From: UBA877 sp034436335
GTDB taxonomy: Bacteria; Chloroflexota; Anaerolineae; Anaerolineales; Villigracilaceae
Length of the DNA stretch: 64,000 nucleotides
Reading direction: 5' to 3'
Assembly (NCBI GenBank): GCA_034436335.1
Contig: DAOTVO010000003.1
Coordinates: 1-64,000, forward strand
Part shown: piece after piece, positions 25,870 to 33,595 of the stretch
Layout: each line of letters begins with the position of its first letter
How positions within the stretch are numbered: position 1 is the stretch's first letter
Program-made: the position numbers and the translations under genes
The notes under the pieces: model-generated
The model's database searches: none
What the model saw: the letters and a program-made list of their open reading frames with translations, nothing else
What the model was told of the DNA's origin: nothing

Positions 25870-26520
25870 TTACTTCCAACCATACCGGCCGCGCAGGGGA
25901 ACAAAGGCGACCGGAAGATGGGCCTGGCGAATCAACTCTTTCCCCTTACGTTGAACGACTTCCAGAACCTGCGAGCCGCGCCCGCCGACCGGCACAACCA
26001 GCCGCCCGCCCTCGGCCAACTGTTCCAGAAGCGGGGGCGGGACCTCGGGGCCGGCCGCCGTGACCAGGATTCCGTCATAGGGGGCGGCCTCCGGCCATCC
26101 CAGCGAGCCGTCGCCCACATGGACGTGGACGTTGGTGAAGCCCAAACGCTCCAGCCGCGCCGCCGCTTCCTGCGCCAGATGGGGAACGAACTCCACGGTA
26201 TGCACCTCGGCAGCCAGTTTGCCCAGAATGGCGGCCTGGTAGCCGGAGCCGGTTCCCACTTCGAGGACGCGCGCCCCGGGCTGAAGGTCGAGCAGATCGG
26301 TCATCAGGGCGACGATGTAGGGCTGGGAGATGGTCTGCCCTTCGCCGATGGGCAGGGGGCCGTCGGCGTACGCCCAGGCGAGTTCATCGGGCGGGACGAA
26401 CAGATGACGCGGCACGCTCTCCATCACGGCCAGCAGGCGCGGGGTGCGCACGCCGCGGGCGATGATTTGCTCGCGCACCATACGTCTGCGCTGGAGGGTA
26501 AATTCATCGTCTCTCGCCAT
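25870..26520 (-). CDS. pcm: Protein-L-isoaspartate O-methyltransferase
   Basis: 216 residues. SAM-binding motif I is VLEVGTGSGYQAAIL and the substrate motif upstream is DGPLPIGEGQTISQPYIVA. It methylates isoaspartyl residues to start repair of aged proteins. The start at 26520 (MARDDEFTLQ) avoids reading through the palindromic repeats upstream. Confidence 0.9.
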   Translation of the reverse strand: MARDDEFTLQRRRMVREQIIARGVRTPRLLAVMESVPRHLFVPPDELAWAYADGPLPIGEGQTISQPYIVALMTDLLDLQPGARVLEVGTGSGYQAAILGKLAAEVHTVEFVPHLAQEAAARLERLGFTNVHVHVGDGSLGWPEAAPYDGILVTAAGPEVPPPLLEQLAEGGRLVVPVGGRGSQVLEVVQRKGKELIRQAHLPVAFVPLRGRYGWK

Positions 26521-26536
26521 TTTCACATCATCCGTC

Positions 26537-26588
26537 TGTGGCGGGTATGATACCCGCCCTACTGTGGCGGATATCATACCCGCCCTAC
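26537..26588. repeat. Tandem palindromic repeat, two 26-bp units
   Basis: Unit 1 is CTGTGGCGGGTATG-ATACCCGCCCTA and unit 2 differs at two positions; a third partial CTGTGG follows. Each unit is itself a palindrome around GGCGGGTAT/ATACCCGCC. It fills the gap between pcm and mutY. Confidence 0.75.
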
Positions 26589-26625
26589 TGTGGATGGCTT
26601 CAAGCCATTTGCGTTCCTCTGCGGA

Positions 26626-27690
26626 TTAGTCATCTTCGTTCATCAAACGACGAGCAATCAAGCGGTCCACCTTGCCCATCGGGTAAGCGATCAGCGCAGG
26701 GATGTCCACCCAGGCAATTGCCTCGGGCTGAAGCGCACGCGGCTCGACGCCGTTTAACGTGCACAAAAAGGCGTGCAGGGTGATACGGAAGTGGGTATAG
26801 GCATGGCGATAGACGCCAAAAGGCGCGCCGACCTGAATTTCGGCGCCGAGTTCTTCGCCGATTTCGCGGCGCAACGCCTCAGGCAGGCTTTCGCCCGGCT
26901 CGACCTTGCCGCCGGGGAATTCCCACAGGCCGCCGAGCAGGCCGCCCGCCGGACGTTTCGCCAGCAAAACGCGCCCCTCGCGGCGGATGACAGCCGCGGC
27001 GACGGTGTAGTGCGGCATCTCCTTTTTAGGCGTCTGCACCGGTCGGGCTTCCTGAAGGCCGCCGGCGCGCGCCTGGCAGAGTTCGCTCAACGGGCAGAGC
27101 AAACAGCGGGGAGCGCGCGGCAGGCAGATGGTCGCGCCGAGGTCCATGAGCGCCTGGTTGTAATCGCCAGCGCGGCCCGAGGGGAGGTGCGCCTCGGCCA
27201 GCGCCCAGAGTCGTTTTTCCCCGGCCGGGGAATCGGCGGGTTCTTCCACATCGAAGAGACGGGCGAAGACGCGCTTGAGGTTGCCGTCCAACGTGGCCGC
27301 ATCCACGCCAAAGGCAATGGAGGCGATGGCGGCGGCGGTATAGCGCCCGATGCCCGGCAGACGGCGCAGGGAGGCTGGCTCGCGCGGAAGTTGTCCACCG
27401 TATTCGGCGGCGACGATGCGGGCGGCTTTGTGCAGGTTACGGGCGCGGCTGTAGTAGCCCAGCCCCTCCCACAGGGCAAGGACTTCTTGTTCAGAAGCCG
27501 CGGCCAGGTGGGCGACGGTCGGGAAACGCTTCATCCAGCGCTCGAAGTAGGGGATGACCGTTTCCACGCGCGTTTGCTGGAGCATGATTTCAGAAACCCA
27601 GACGGCGTACGCCTCGGGATGGCCGCGCCAGGGAAGTTGGCGGGCGTGACGGGCATACCAGTCGAGCAGTTTTTGGGCGAGGGAGTTCAC
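26626..27690 (-). CDS. mutY: A/G-specific adenine glycosylase
   Basis: 354 residues. The N-terminal glycosylase domain has EIMLQQTRVETV, the helix-hairpin-helix LPGIGRYTAAAIASIAFG and the catalytic Asp region LDGNLKRVFARLF. The [4Fe-4S] loop is C-x6-C-x2-C-x5-C (CLPRAPRCLLCPLSELC). The C-terminal NUDIX-like domain for 8-oxoG recognition includes GGKVEPGESLPEALRREIGEE. It removes A opposite 8-oxoG. Confidence 0.92.
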   Translation of the reverse strand: MNSLAQKLLDWYARHARQLPWRGHPEAYAVWVSEIMLQQTRVETVIPYFERWMKRFPTVAHLAAASEQEVLALWEGLGYYSRARNLHKAARIVAAEYGGQLPREPASLRRLPGIGRYTAAAIASIAFGVDAATLDGNLKRVFARLFDVEEPADSPAGEKRLWALAEAHLPSGRAGDYNQALMDLGATICLPRAPRCLLCPLSELCQARAGGLQEARPVQTPKKEMPHYTVAAAVIRREGRVLLAKRPAGGLLGGLWEFPGGKVEPGESLPEALRREIGEELGAEIQVGAPFGVYRHAYTHFRITLHAFLCTLNGVEPRALQPEAIAWVDIPALIAYPMGKVDRLIARRLMNEDD

Positions 27691-27708
27691 GGGCGCGCCC
27701 CGGAAAAA

Positions 27709-28011
27709 TCAGAACTGAAAGCCGCCGCGGGCCGGGACGATTTTACAGCGGTAATTACGCACAAAGGCGAAGAGTTTGTCCTGCAACTCGCGCCAACCCT
27801 GCGAGTCCAGGAAACGGCGGGCATGTTCGAGGCTGGAAGCGAGGACGCCGACCTGAATCTGAGGGTAATTGCCGTAAATAGTAGCCCAGGCTTCAGCGGG
27901 CTGTAAGCCCATGCGCCGAAGGCCGGGCACAAATTCGGTCAGGATGAACTCGAAGTAATCCTGTTCATGTTCCGGTTCGATGTCCCAGGTCATCATCAGT
28001 TTGACAGTCAT
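27709..28011 (-). CDS. Small protein of unknown function, possible dimeric alpha-beta barrel
   Basis: 100 residues, beginning MTVKLMMTWDIEPEHEQDYF. The pattern of a short strand, a helix with FEFILTEFVPGLR and later a CKIVPA strand resembles ABM-like ferredoxin folds. No catalytic residues are recognised. It starts 9 bases after the MBL-fold gene stop, so it belongs to that unit. Confidence 0.65.
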   Translation of the reverse strand: MTVKLMMTWDIEPEHEQDYFEFILTEFVPGLRRMGLQPAEAWATIYGNYPQIQVGVLASSLEHARRFLDSQGWRELQDKLFAFVRNYRCKIVPARGGFQF

Positions 28012-28020
28012 GGCTGTTGG

Positions 28021-28668
28021 CTACTCTTTCTGATAATTCAGCACGATGACTTTGGTCTCCTCCGGCAGGGAGGATTTGGTGACTTTAAGCGTAGGGAGCG
28101 TCTCGGCTTCGTGGAGGCCCATTTCTTTCAGGAATTTGTCGAGCCGGTCGAGCGGAGTTTTGACCGCTGGGGTGTGATAGTGCATGGGAATCACGATGTT
28201 CGGTTCGAGCAGGCTGACGACTTCGGCGGCTTTGGCGGCGTTCAACCCCTCCCCGCCGCCGACCGGGACAAGGGCGAGATGCACCGTGCCGAGGGCTTCA
28301 ATTTCGGCTTGCGTGGGGACGGTGCGTAGATCGCCGAGGTGGGCGACACTAATGCCGTTGTAATCGAAAACATAGAGGGTATTGCGGGGTTTGTCGGCGG
28401 CCTTCTTGTTGTGACCGTCAGTCTGGACGCCGGTGATGAAGACGCCGCCAATCTCGAATTCTCCGGGGCCGTCAATGACATGGCTGGCACCTTTGATGGC
28501 ACTGATGTAATTGTGACCGGGCGCGTCGTGGCTGACAGTGACGATATCGGCGCGCAGTTTCAACGGTTCATAGCCGATGACTTCGCTGTCGAAGGGGTCG
28601 GTGACGACAGTGGCAAGTCCGCGCTCAACGAGACGGAAGCAGGAATGTCCATACCAGGTAATTTCCAT
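28021..28668 (-). CDS. Metallo-beta-lactamase-fold hydrolase (UPF0173 / UlaG-like)
   Basis: 215 residues: MEITWYGHSCFRL at the start is the family hallmark. Metal-binding positions are read in SHDAPGHN, HLGDLRTVP and MHYH. The first motif is SHDAPGHN rather than the classical HxHxDH, which many UPF0173 members share. Substrate unknown. TATAAT on the minus strand lies at 28694-28689. Confidence 0.82.
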   Translation of the reverse strand: MEITWYGHSCFRLVERGLATVVTDPFDSEVIGYEPLKLRADIVTVSHDAPGHNYISAIKGASHVIDGPGEFEIGGVFITGVQTDGHNKKAADKPRNTLYVFDYNGISVAHLGDLRTVPTQAEIEALGTVHLALVPVGGGEGLNAAKAAEVVSLLEPNIVIPMHYHTPAVKTPLDRLDKFLKEMGLHEAETLPTLKVTKSSLPEETKVIVLNYQKE

Positions 28669-28716
28669 GAAGAAACCTCCAGGGCGTTATTATACCTGCC
28701 GCAGGTGGGTTGTGGG

Positions 28717-29145
28717 TCAGGGAGTGTAGTCTTTTTGGCAGATTTCGATGTTGGCGGCCTGGAGGAAGGCGACGGCGTTCTCGTCTATGCGGTAGCCGAT
28801 GTGATAGACCAGGCGGACAATGCCAGCGTTGACGAGCGCCTTGGCGCAGTTGATGCACGGGAAGTGGGTGACGTAGCAGGTCGCGCCCTTGGTCGAGACG
28901 CCGTGCAGGGCGGCCTGGATAATGGCGTTCATCTCCGCATGGATGGTGCGGACGCAATGGCCATCCACCATCAGGTGACCGACGTCGTCGCAGTGCGGCT
29001 GGCCGACCGGTGATCCGTTGAATCCGGTGGTCAGGATGCGCTTGTCGCGCACCAGCACACAGCCCACATGGGCGCGATCGCAGGTGGAGCGCTCGGAGAC
29101 GGCATAGGCGATTTTGATGAAATACGTATCCCAGTCAGGACGCAT
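28717..29145 (-). CDS. dCMP deaminase (ComEB-type)
   Basis: 142 residues of the zinc cytidine-deaminase fold. Zn ligands: HAEMNAII (His and catalytic Glu) and PCINCAK. HCDDVGH and CVRTIHAE match the nucleotide site of dCMP deaminases, which make dUMP for thymidylate synthesis. The TATAAT at 29183-29178 (minus) and CTGGAGG precede the ATG. Confidence 0.9.
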   Translation of the reverse strand: MRPDWDTYFIKIAYAVSERSTCDRAHVGCVLVRDKRILTTGFNGSPVGQPHCDDVGHLMVDGHCVRTIHAEMNAIIQAALHGVSTKGATCYVTHFPCINCAKALVNAGIVRLVYHIGYRIDENAVAFLQAANIEICQKDYTP

Positions 29146-29210
29146 AGGGCCTCCAGGATGGCTTTCAGAATGCGGCGATTATATCGCGAGAAGGCAAAGG
29201 CACAACAAAA

Positions 29211-29235
29211 CAGGGCGGGTTTTCAACCCGCCCTG
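29211..29235 (-). terminator. Terminator of the glycine-cleavage operon
   Basis: CAGGGCGGGT and ACCCGCCCTG form a perfect 10-bp stem with a 5-base loop. On the minus strand it is followed by TTTTGTTGTG, 21 bases after the gcvPB stop. Confidence 0.85.
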
Positions 29236-29256
29236 AGATGACTATGCAAAGCCGCC

Positions 29257-30735
29257 CTACTCCGGCACCCAGCAGCACAGCACCAGGTCGCGGGCGGCTT
29301 TGACCTCGTCCATGCGGCCAAAGGGAGTCTTGTGCGGGGCGCTCTTGAGCAGTTCGGGCTGGGTCTTGGCTTCTTCGGCGATCTGGATGAGCGCCTCGGC
29401 GAAGGCATCCAGGGTCTGCTTGTTTTCGGTCTCGGTCGGCTCGATCATCAGCGCCTCGTGGACGATGAGCGGGAAGTAGTTGGTCGGCGGGTGGAAGTCG
29501 TAGTCCATCAGGCGCTTGGCGATGTCGAGGGCGCGCACGTCCGAGCCTTCGACCTTGCCCTCGGCGACGAATTCGTGCATGCAGATTCGGTCGTAGGGGA
29601 TGGGGTACACGCCGCGCAGGCGCGCCAGCAGGTAGTTGGCGTTCAGGACGGCGTTCTCGGCCACCGTCCGCAGGCCGTCCGGGCCGTGCATGGCGATGTA
29701 GGTGAAGGCGCGCACGAGCATCCCAAAGTGACCGTGGAAGGCTTTGACGCGGCCAATCGTCTGCTTCGGCTCGATGAAGCCGTAGAGCGGAGGCGTCTCG
29801 CCGTCGCCTTCTTCGAGGACGCCGACAAGCGGGCTGGGGAGGAACTCGGCCAGGTGCGCCGCCGCGCCCACCGGACCCGAGCCCGGGCCGCCGCCGCCGT
29901 GTGGGGTGGAGAAGGTCTTGTGCAGGTTGAAGTGCATCACGTCGAAGCCCAGGTCGCCGGGGCGGACGATGCCCAGCAGGGCGTTCAGGTTGGCGCCATC
30001 GCCATAGACCAGCCCGCCGCAGTCGTGGACGATGCGGATGACTTCCTCGATGTGTTCATCAAACAGGCCGAGGGTGTTGGGGTTGGTCAGCATCAGCCCG
30101 ACGACGGTCTCATCGCAAGCGGCTTTGAGGGCCTCCAGGTCCACGTTGCCGCGGCGGTCGGAGGGGATTTGCATCACGGTCATGCCGCTCATGGCCGAGG
30201 AGGCCGGGTTGGTGCCGTGCGCCGAATCGGGGATGAGCATCTTGACGCGTTTGGCGTCGCCGCGAGCGCGGTGGTAGGCGCGCATCATCAGCACGCCGGT
30301 CAACTCGCCGTGCGCTCCCGCCGCCGGCTGCAGGGAGACGGCCGCCAGACCGGAGATTTCCTTCAGCCATTCCTGGAGGGTGTACATCAGGACGAGGTTG
30401 CCCTGCACGGTCTCAACCGGCTGGAGCGGATGGGTGAAAGCGAAGCCGGGCAGGCGCGCCATATCTTCGTTGATTTTCGGGTTGTACTTCATTGTGCAGG
30501 AGCCGAGCGGGTAGAAGCCGCCGTCCACGCTGTAGTTGAAGCGCGAGAGGTGCATGTAGTGGCGGATAACGTCCACTTCGGCCAGTTCGGGGAGGGGCAG
30601 ATCGGCGCGGAGCAGGGACTCGGGCAACGGGGCGCGCGGCACGTCCGGGTCCGGGAAGGGGACGCCGGCGCGGCCGGGGGAGGAGAGTTCGTAGAGGGTC
30701 GGTTCGACCACTTTCGGAGTCAGTTCGTCAGTCAT
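29257..30735 (-). CDS. gcvPB: Glycine dehydrogenase (decarboxylating) subunit 2
   Basis: 492 residues, the PLP-bearing half of split P-protein. The Schiff-base Lys273 lies in NLHKTFSTPHGGGGPG. FYPLGSCTMKYNPK and SAHGTNPASSAM are family motifs. With gcvPA it decarboxylates glycine and passes the aminomethyl group to lipoyl-GcvH. Its start overlaps the end of gcvPA by 8 bases. Confidence 0.95.
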   Translation of the reverse strand: MTDELTPKVVEPTLYELSSPGRAGVPFPDPDVPRAPLPESLLRADLPLPELAEVDVIRHYMHLSRFNYSVDGGFYPLGSCTMKYNPKINEDMARLPGFAFTHPLQPVETVQGNLVLMYTLQEWLKEISGLAAVSLQPAAGAHGELTGVLMMRAYHRARGDAKRVKMLIPDSAHGTNPASSAMSGMTVMQIPSDRRGNVDLEALKAACDETVVGLMLTNPNTLGLFDEHIEEVIRIVHDCGGLVYGDGANLNALLGIVRPGDLGFDVMHFNLHKTFSTPHGGGGPGSGPVGAAAHLAEFLPSPLVGVLEEGDGETPPLYGFIEPKQTIGRVKAFHGHFGMLVRAFTYIAMHGPDGLRTVAENAVLNANYLLARLRGVYPIPYDRICMHEFVAEGKVEGSDVRALDIAKRLMDYDFHPPTNYFPLIVHEALMIEPTETENKQTLDAFAEALIQIAEEAKTQPELLKSAPHKTPFGRMDEVKAARDLVLCCWVPE

Positions 30736-32086
30736 GGCTCACCTCCGAGAGAACCTCAACCAGGGCGTCAATTTCTTCTTTGGTGTTCATCTCGGTGACG
30801 GCGATCAGCAGGTGGTCTTTGAGCGCCGGGTAATCCTGACCGAGGTCGTAGCCGCCGAGGATGCCGTGCTCGAGCAGGTGGGCGTTGATTTCGTCCACCG
30901 GGCGCGGGCAGCAGATGGCGAACTCGTGGAAGAAGGGCGTGTCGAAGCAGTAGGTGAAGCCGGGGATTTTGGTGATTTGTTCGGCGGCGTAGTGCGCTTT
31001 GTGGTAGCAGAGTTCGGCCACCTGACGCAGGCCGCGCTTGCCGAGCAGCGAGAGATAGACCGCCGAGGCGAGCGCCATCAGGCCTTGGTTGGAGCAGATG
31101 TTGGAGGTGGCGCGCTCGCGCTTGATGTGCTGTTCGCGGGCGGTGAGGGTCAGGACGTAGGCGCGCTGGCCGCGGTCGTCCACCGTCTCGCCGACCAGGC
31201 GGCCGGCCATCTTGTGGACGTATTGCTTGCGGGTGGTGAAGAAGCCCAGGTACGGCCCGCCGAAGGAGAGCGGGATGCCGAGCGGCTGGCCTTCGCCGAC
31301 GACGATGTCGGCGCCCATCTCGCCGGGGGACTTGAGCAGGCCGAGGGCAATCGGGTTGGCGGCCACGCAGACCAGCGCGCCTTTGGCATGGGCGGCCTCG
31401 ATGAGAGCGGTGTAGTCGTAGATGCGGCCGAAGAAATCGGGGTATTGGACGATGACCAGGGCGGTGTTCTCGTCAATCAGCGGCTCGAGGTGGGCGGCGG
31501 TGACCTCGTCGCTGGTGACCGTCTCCGGGGCGTCGCCCGCCAGGGTCAGCCCCATGCCCTGGACGTAGGTGCGCAGGGTGGCGCGGTATTGCGGGTGGAC
31601 GGCCGGGCTGATGACGACCTTCGTCCGCTTGCCGCGGAACTGGGCGTAGGCCAGGTTGACCGATTCGGCCACCGCCGTCGCCCCGTCGTAGTGCGAGGCG
31701 TTGGAGACCTCCATGCCGGTCAGGGCGCAGAGCAGCGACTGATACTCGAAGATGGCCTGCAGCGTGCCCTGGGAAATTTCCGGCTGGTAGGGGGTGTAGG
31801 CGGTGTAGAACTCGCCGCGCCGCAGGATGTGGTCCACGGCGGCGGGGATGTAGTGATGGTACGCCCCCGCGCCGAGGAAGGAGACCAGGTCGCGCACGGT
31901 CTCGTTGGCGGCGGCCAGTTCGCCGAGTTCGGCGGCGGCCTCCATCTCGGTGAGCGCGGGGGGCAGATCAAGCGAGGGAAAGCGGTGCCGCGCCGGAACG
32001 TCCTGGAAGAGGTCTTCCACTTTCTGGACGCCGATGGTCTGGAGCATCACCTCCCGCTCGCTGGGGGTGAGGGGGGTGTAGGTCAT
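30728..32086 (-). CDS. gcvPA: Glycine dehydrogenase (decarboxylating) subunit 1
   Basis: 452 residues, the non-PLP half of the split P-protein. FLGAGAYHHYIPAAVDHI, FYTAYTPYQPEISQG and the C-terminal PALKDHLLIAVTE are typical. Pairs with gcvPB as an alpha2-beta2 enzyme. Between it and gcvH lies a 102-base gap with a 7-bp tandem repeat. Confidence 0.95.
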   Translation of the reverse strand: MTYTPLTPSEREVMLQTIGVQKVEDLFQDVPARHRFPSLDLPPALTEMEAAAELGELAAANETVRDLVSFLGAGAYHHYIPAAVDHILRRGEFYTAYTPYQPEISQGTLQAIFEYQSLLCALTGMEVSNASHYDGATAVAESVNLAYAQFRGKRTKVVISPAVHPQYRATLRTYVQGMGLTLAGDAPETVTSDEVTAAHLEPLIDENTALVIVQYPDFFGRIYDYTALIEAAHAKGALVCVAANPIALGLLKSPGEMGADIVVGEGQPLGIPLSFGGPYLGFFTTRKQYVHKMAGRLVGETVDDRGQRAYVLTLTAREQHIKRERATSNICSNQGLMALASAVYLSLLGKRGLRQVAELCYHKAHYAAEQITKIPGFTYCFDTPFFHEFAICCPRPVDEINAHLLEHGILGGYDLGQDYPALKDHLLIAVTEMNTKEEIDALVEVLSEVSHD

Positions 32087-32100
32087 GGAACCTCCGAAAT

Positions 32101-32142
32101 CAGTGTTCAGTGTTCAGTGTTCAGTGTTCAGTGGTCAGTGGT
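32101..32142. repeat. 7-bp tandem repeat (CAGTGTT/CAGTGGT, six units)
   Basis: Four CAGTGTT units are followed by two CAGTGGT. An inverted match (ACTGAACACTGAAC) sits at about 32175-32188, so the gap can fold into a hairpin. Related degenerate GTTCAGT/GTCAGT strings occur near 19193-19220 and 47350-47420. Confidence 0.75.
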
Positions 32143-32188
32143 CGGTATTCGGGGGTGAACACCGAACATGGATTGACTGAACACTGAA

Positions 32189-32566
32189 CTAGTGGGCGCG
32201 CTCTTCGCAATATTTTTCGTAGGCTGCGGCGTCCATCAGGCCGGAGGGGTCGCCGCCTTCGATTTGGACGAGCCAGCCAGCGCCGTAGGGGTCGCTGTTG
32301 AGGGTTTCGGGGGCGTTGGGCAGGTCGTCGTTGACGGCGACGACTTTGCCGCTCACCGGGGCGTAGGATTCTGCCGCGGCCTTGACCGATTCCACCGAGG
32401 CGATCGGCTTGCCAACTTCAACGGTGTCGCCTGCGCCGACGGTGATCTCGACGAAGACGATGTCGGAGAGTTGCGACTGGGCGTAATCGGTCAGCCCGGC
32501 CTTGCCGGTGGCGGGATCGAACCATTCATCGGATTTGGTGTATTTGAGATGGGAAGGAATGTTCAT
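32189..32566 (-). CDS. gcvH: Glycine cleavage system H protein
   Basis: 125 residues. The lipoylated Lys62 sits in SVESVKAAAESYAP. It shuttles the aminomethyl group from GcvP to GcvT and the reduced lipoate to lipoamide dehydrogenase; gcvT and lpd are not in the window. GGAGA precedes the ATG. Confidence 0.95.
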   Translation of the reverse strand: MNIPSHLKYTKSDEWFDPATGKAGLTDYAQSQLSDIVFVEITVGAGDTVEVGKPIASVESVKAAAESYAPVSGKVVAVNDDLPNAPETLNSDPYGAGWLVQIEGGDPSGLMDAAAYEKYCEERAH

Positions 32567-32590
32567 TTTGGGTCTCCTTATCTTTTAGTT

Positions 32591-32720
32591 TTGAACCGCC
32601 AAGGCGTTAAGACGCCAAGGCCGGAGTAGAACGCAGAGTTTTGAACCGCCAAGACGCAGAGACACCAAGGCTGAGGTAGAACGCAGAGTTTTGAACCGCC
32701 AAGGCGCCAAGACGCCAAGG
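32591..32720. repeat. 50-bp tandem repeat (TTGAACCGCCAAGGCG type), inverted copy at 33171-33194
   Basis: Units 32591-32640 and 32641-32690 have exactly 50-bp period; a third is cut at about 32720. Each opens TTGAACCGCCAAG and ends AACGCAGAGTT. An inverted partial copy, TGCGCCATGGCGCCTTGGCGGTT, lies at 33172-33194. The two sets bracket the GxxExxY gene. No spacers, so not CRISPR. Confidence 0.8.
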
Positions 32721-32741
32721 GTAGGAGGAGTTCGCCAAGAG

Positions 32742-33137
32742 TCATGAAGATAAAATCACTCGCTTAATCCCTTGTTTAAGGACAGGTACATTGAAGTTAA
32801 TCAGCAAACCGAGTTGAAAGCCGGTCATTTTCAAGTAGGATAACATCTGCGCCTGATGAATGGGCGCCAACATCTCAACCGCTTTCAACTCCACAGGCAG
32901 CATTTCCGCTACCAGTAAGTCGAGCCGCCCCTCCCCTACAGGGCGTCCTCTATATTGCACCGCAATCTTGTATTGGCGTTGAAATGGCAGCGTTTGAAAC
33001 TCCAATTCAACACACAAGGCCTCTTCATAAACACTCTCCAGATAACCGGGGCCAAGAGCGCGATGAACCGCAATCGCCGCGCCGATTACTTTGCGCGCTA
33101 ATTCATCAAGTTCTGGGCTCGGTTCTCTGAAATTCAT
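32742..33137 (-). CDS. GxxExxY-family protein, PD-(D/E)XK-like fold
   Basis: 131 residues starting MNFREPSPELDELARKVIG. The namesake motif is GPGYLESVYEEAL. RLDLLVAEMLPVELKAVE reads like a PD-(D/E)xK nuclease core (Asp, then ExK), so nuclease ancestry is inferred. Function is unknown. It stands between the glycine riboswitch and gcvH and is bracketed by inverted copies of the AACCGCCAAGGCG repeat, which suggests it arrived as a unit. ATG 33137 has GGAGATAACT upstream; the longer frame to 33296 would run into the riboswitch. Confidence 0.8.
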   Translation of the reverse strand: MNFREPSPELDELARKVIGAAIAVHRALGPGYLESVYEEALCVELEFQTLPFQRQYKIAVQYRGRPVGEGRLDLLVAEMLPVELKAVEMLAPIHQAQMLSYLKMTGFQLGLLINFNVPVLKQGIKRVILSS

Positions 33138-33229
33138 AGTTATCTCCCTTGGGCGTCTCAAAAAATCACTCTGCGCCATGGCGCCTTGGCGGTTAGAAAA
33201 GAAAAAAGCGCACGATTCGACATCATGCG

Positions 33230-33503
33230 CCTCTGTAAAAGACCTGAGAGATTCATTTAGTCTCATAGTCGCGAGTCTCATAGTCATCAGTCTCACAGTC
33301 TGTGAGACTCGCGACTATCAGACTATTTGACCAATTGACTAAACTTGCCCCGTCGGTGTTCCCGATTGGGAAACTTTCCAGAGGAATGCGGCCCAGGGTC
33401 CTTTTGCCTGAGAGTTTCACCCGCTCTCGCCAGTCTGCGGGCTTGCCCCTTCGGCGCTCCTTTTCCACTTTGCTTTTTGCTTAGAGAAGGAGTCTCTTCC
33501 CTG
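33230..33503 (-). promoter_or_regulatory. Tandem glycine riboswitch with expanded P3 in aptamer 2
   Basis: Read on the minus strand. Aptamer 1 (33503-33394): P1 CAGGG/CCCTG, P2 CTCCTT/AAGGAG, core CGCCGAAGGGGCAAG and ACTCTCAGGCAAAAGGACC, both hallmarks of the glycine class. Aptamer 2 (33384-33230): P1 CCTCT/AGAGG, CTGGAAAG, P2 TTCCC/GGGAA, ACCGACGGGGCAAG, then ATCTCTCAGGTC. In aptamer 2 the P3 arms TTTAGTC (33343-33337) and GACTAAA (33262-33256) enclose 74 bases with a long palindrome. The 3' core (GGTCTTTTAC) departs from the usual GGTAAAAGGAC. Controls the gcv operon, presumably switching it on with glycine. Confidence 0.9.
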
Positions 33504-33529
33504 CTGCCGTTCGGTTGTGTGGCGCGTTC

Positions 33530-33558
33530 ATTGTAAGAGGAAGAGAAGGGAGAGTCAA
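33530..33558 (-). promoter_or_regulatory. Promoter of the glycine riboswitch-gcv operon
   Basis: TTGACT (33558-33553), 17-base spacer, TACAAT (33535-33530). The predicted start near 33523 lies about 20 bases before aptamer 1. Confidence 0.85.
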
Positions 33559-33595
33559 GTTAAAAAATCTCAGGCGGATAGAAGCCGTCTCTCAC

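Noticed and set aside
29332..32158. Two frames of 488 and 474 codons antisense to gcvPB and gcvPA
   Set aside because: Shadows of the third-position GC bias of the gcv genes; low-complexity Gly/Val/Asp composition and no ribosome-binding site.
32591..32720. CRISPR array
   Set aside because: The 50-bp units abut with no variable spacers and no cas genes are near.
29257..33503. Complete glycine-cleavage operon
   Set aside because: gcvT and lipoamide dehydrogenase genes are absent from the window, so only P1, P2 and H proteins can be claimed.
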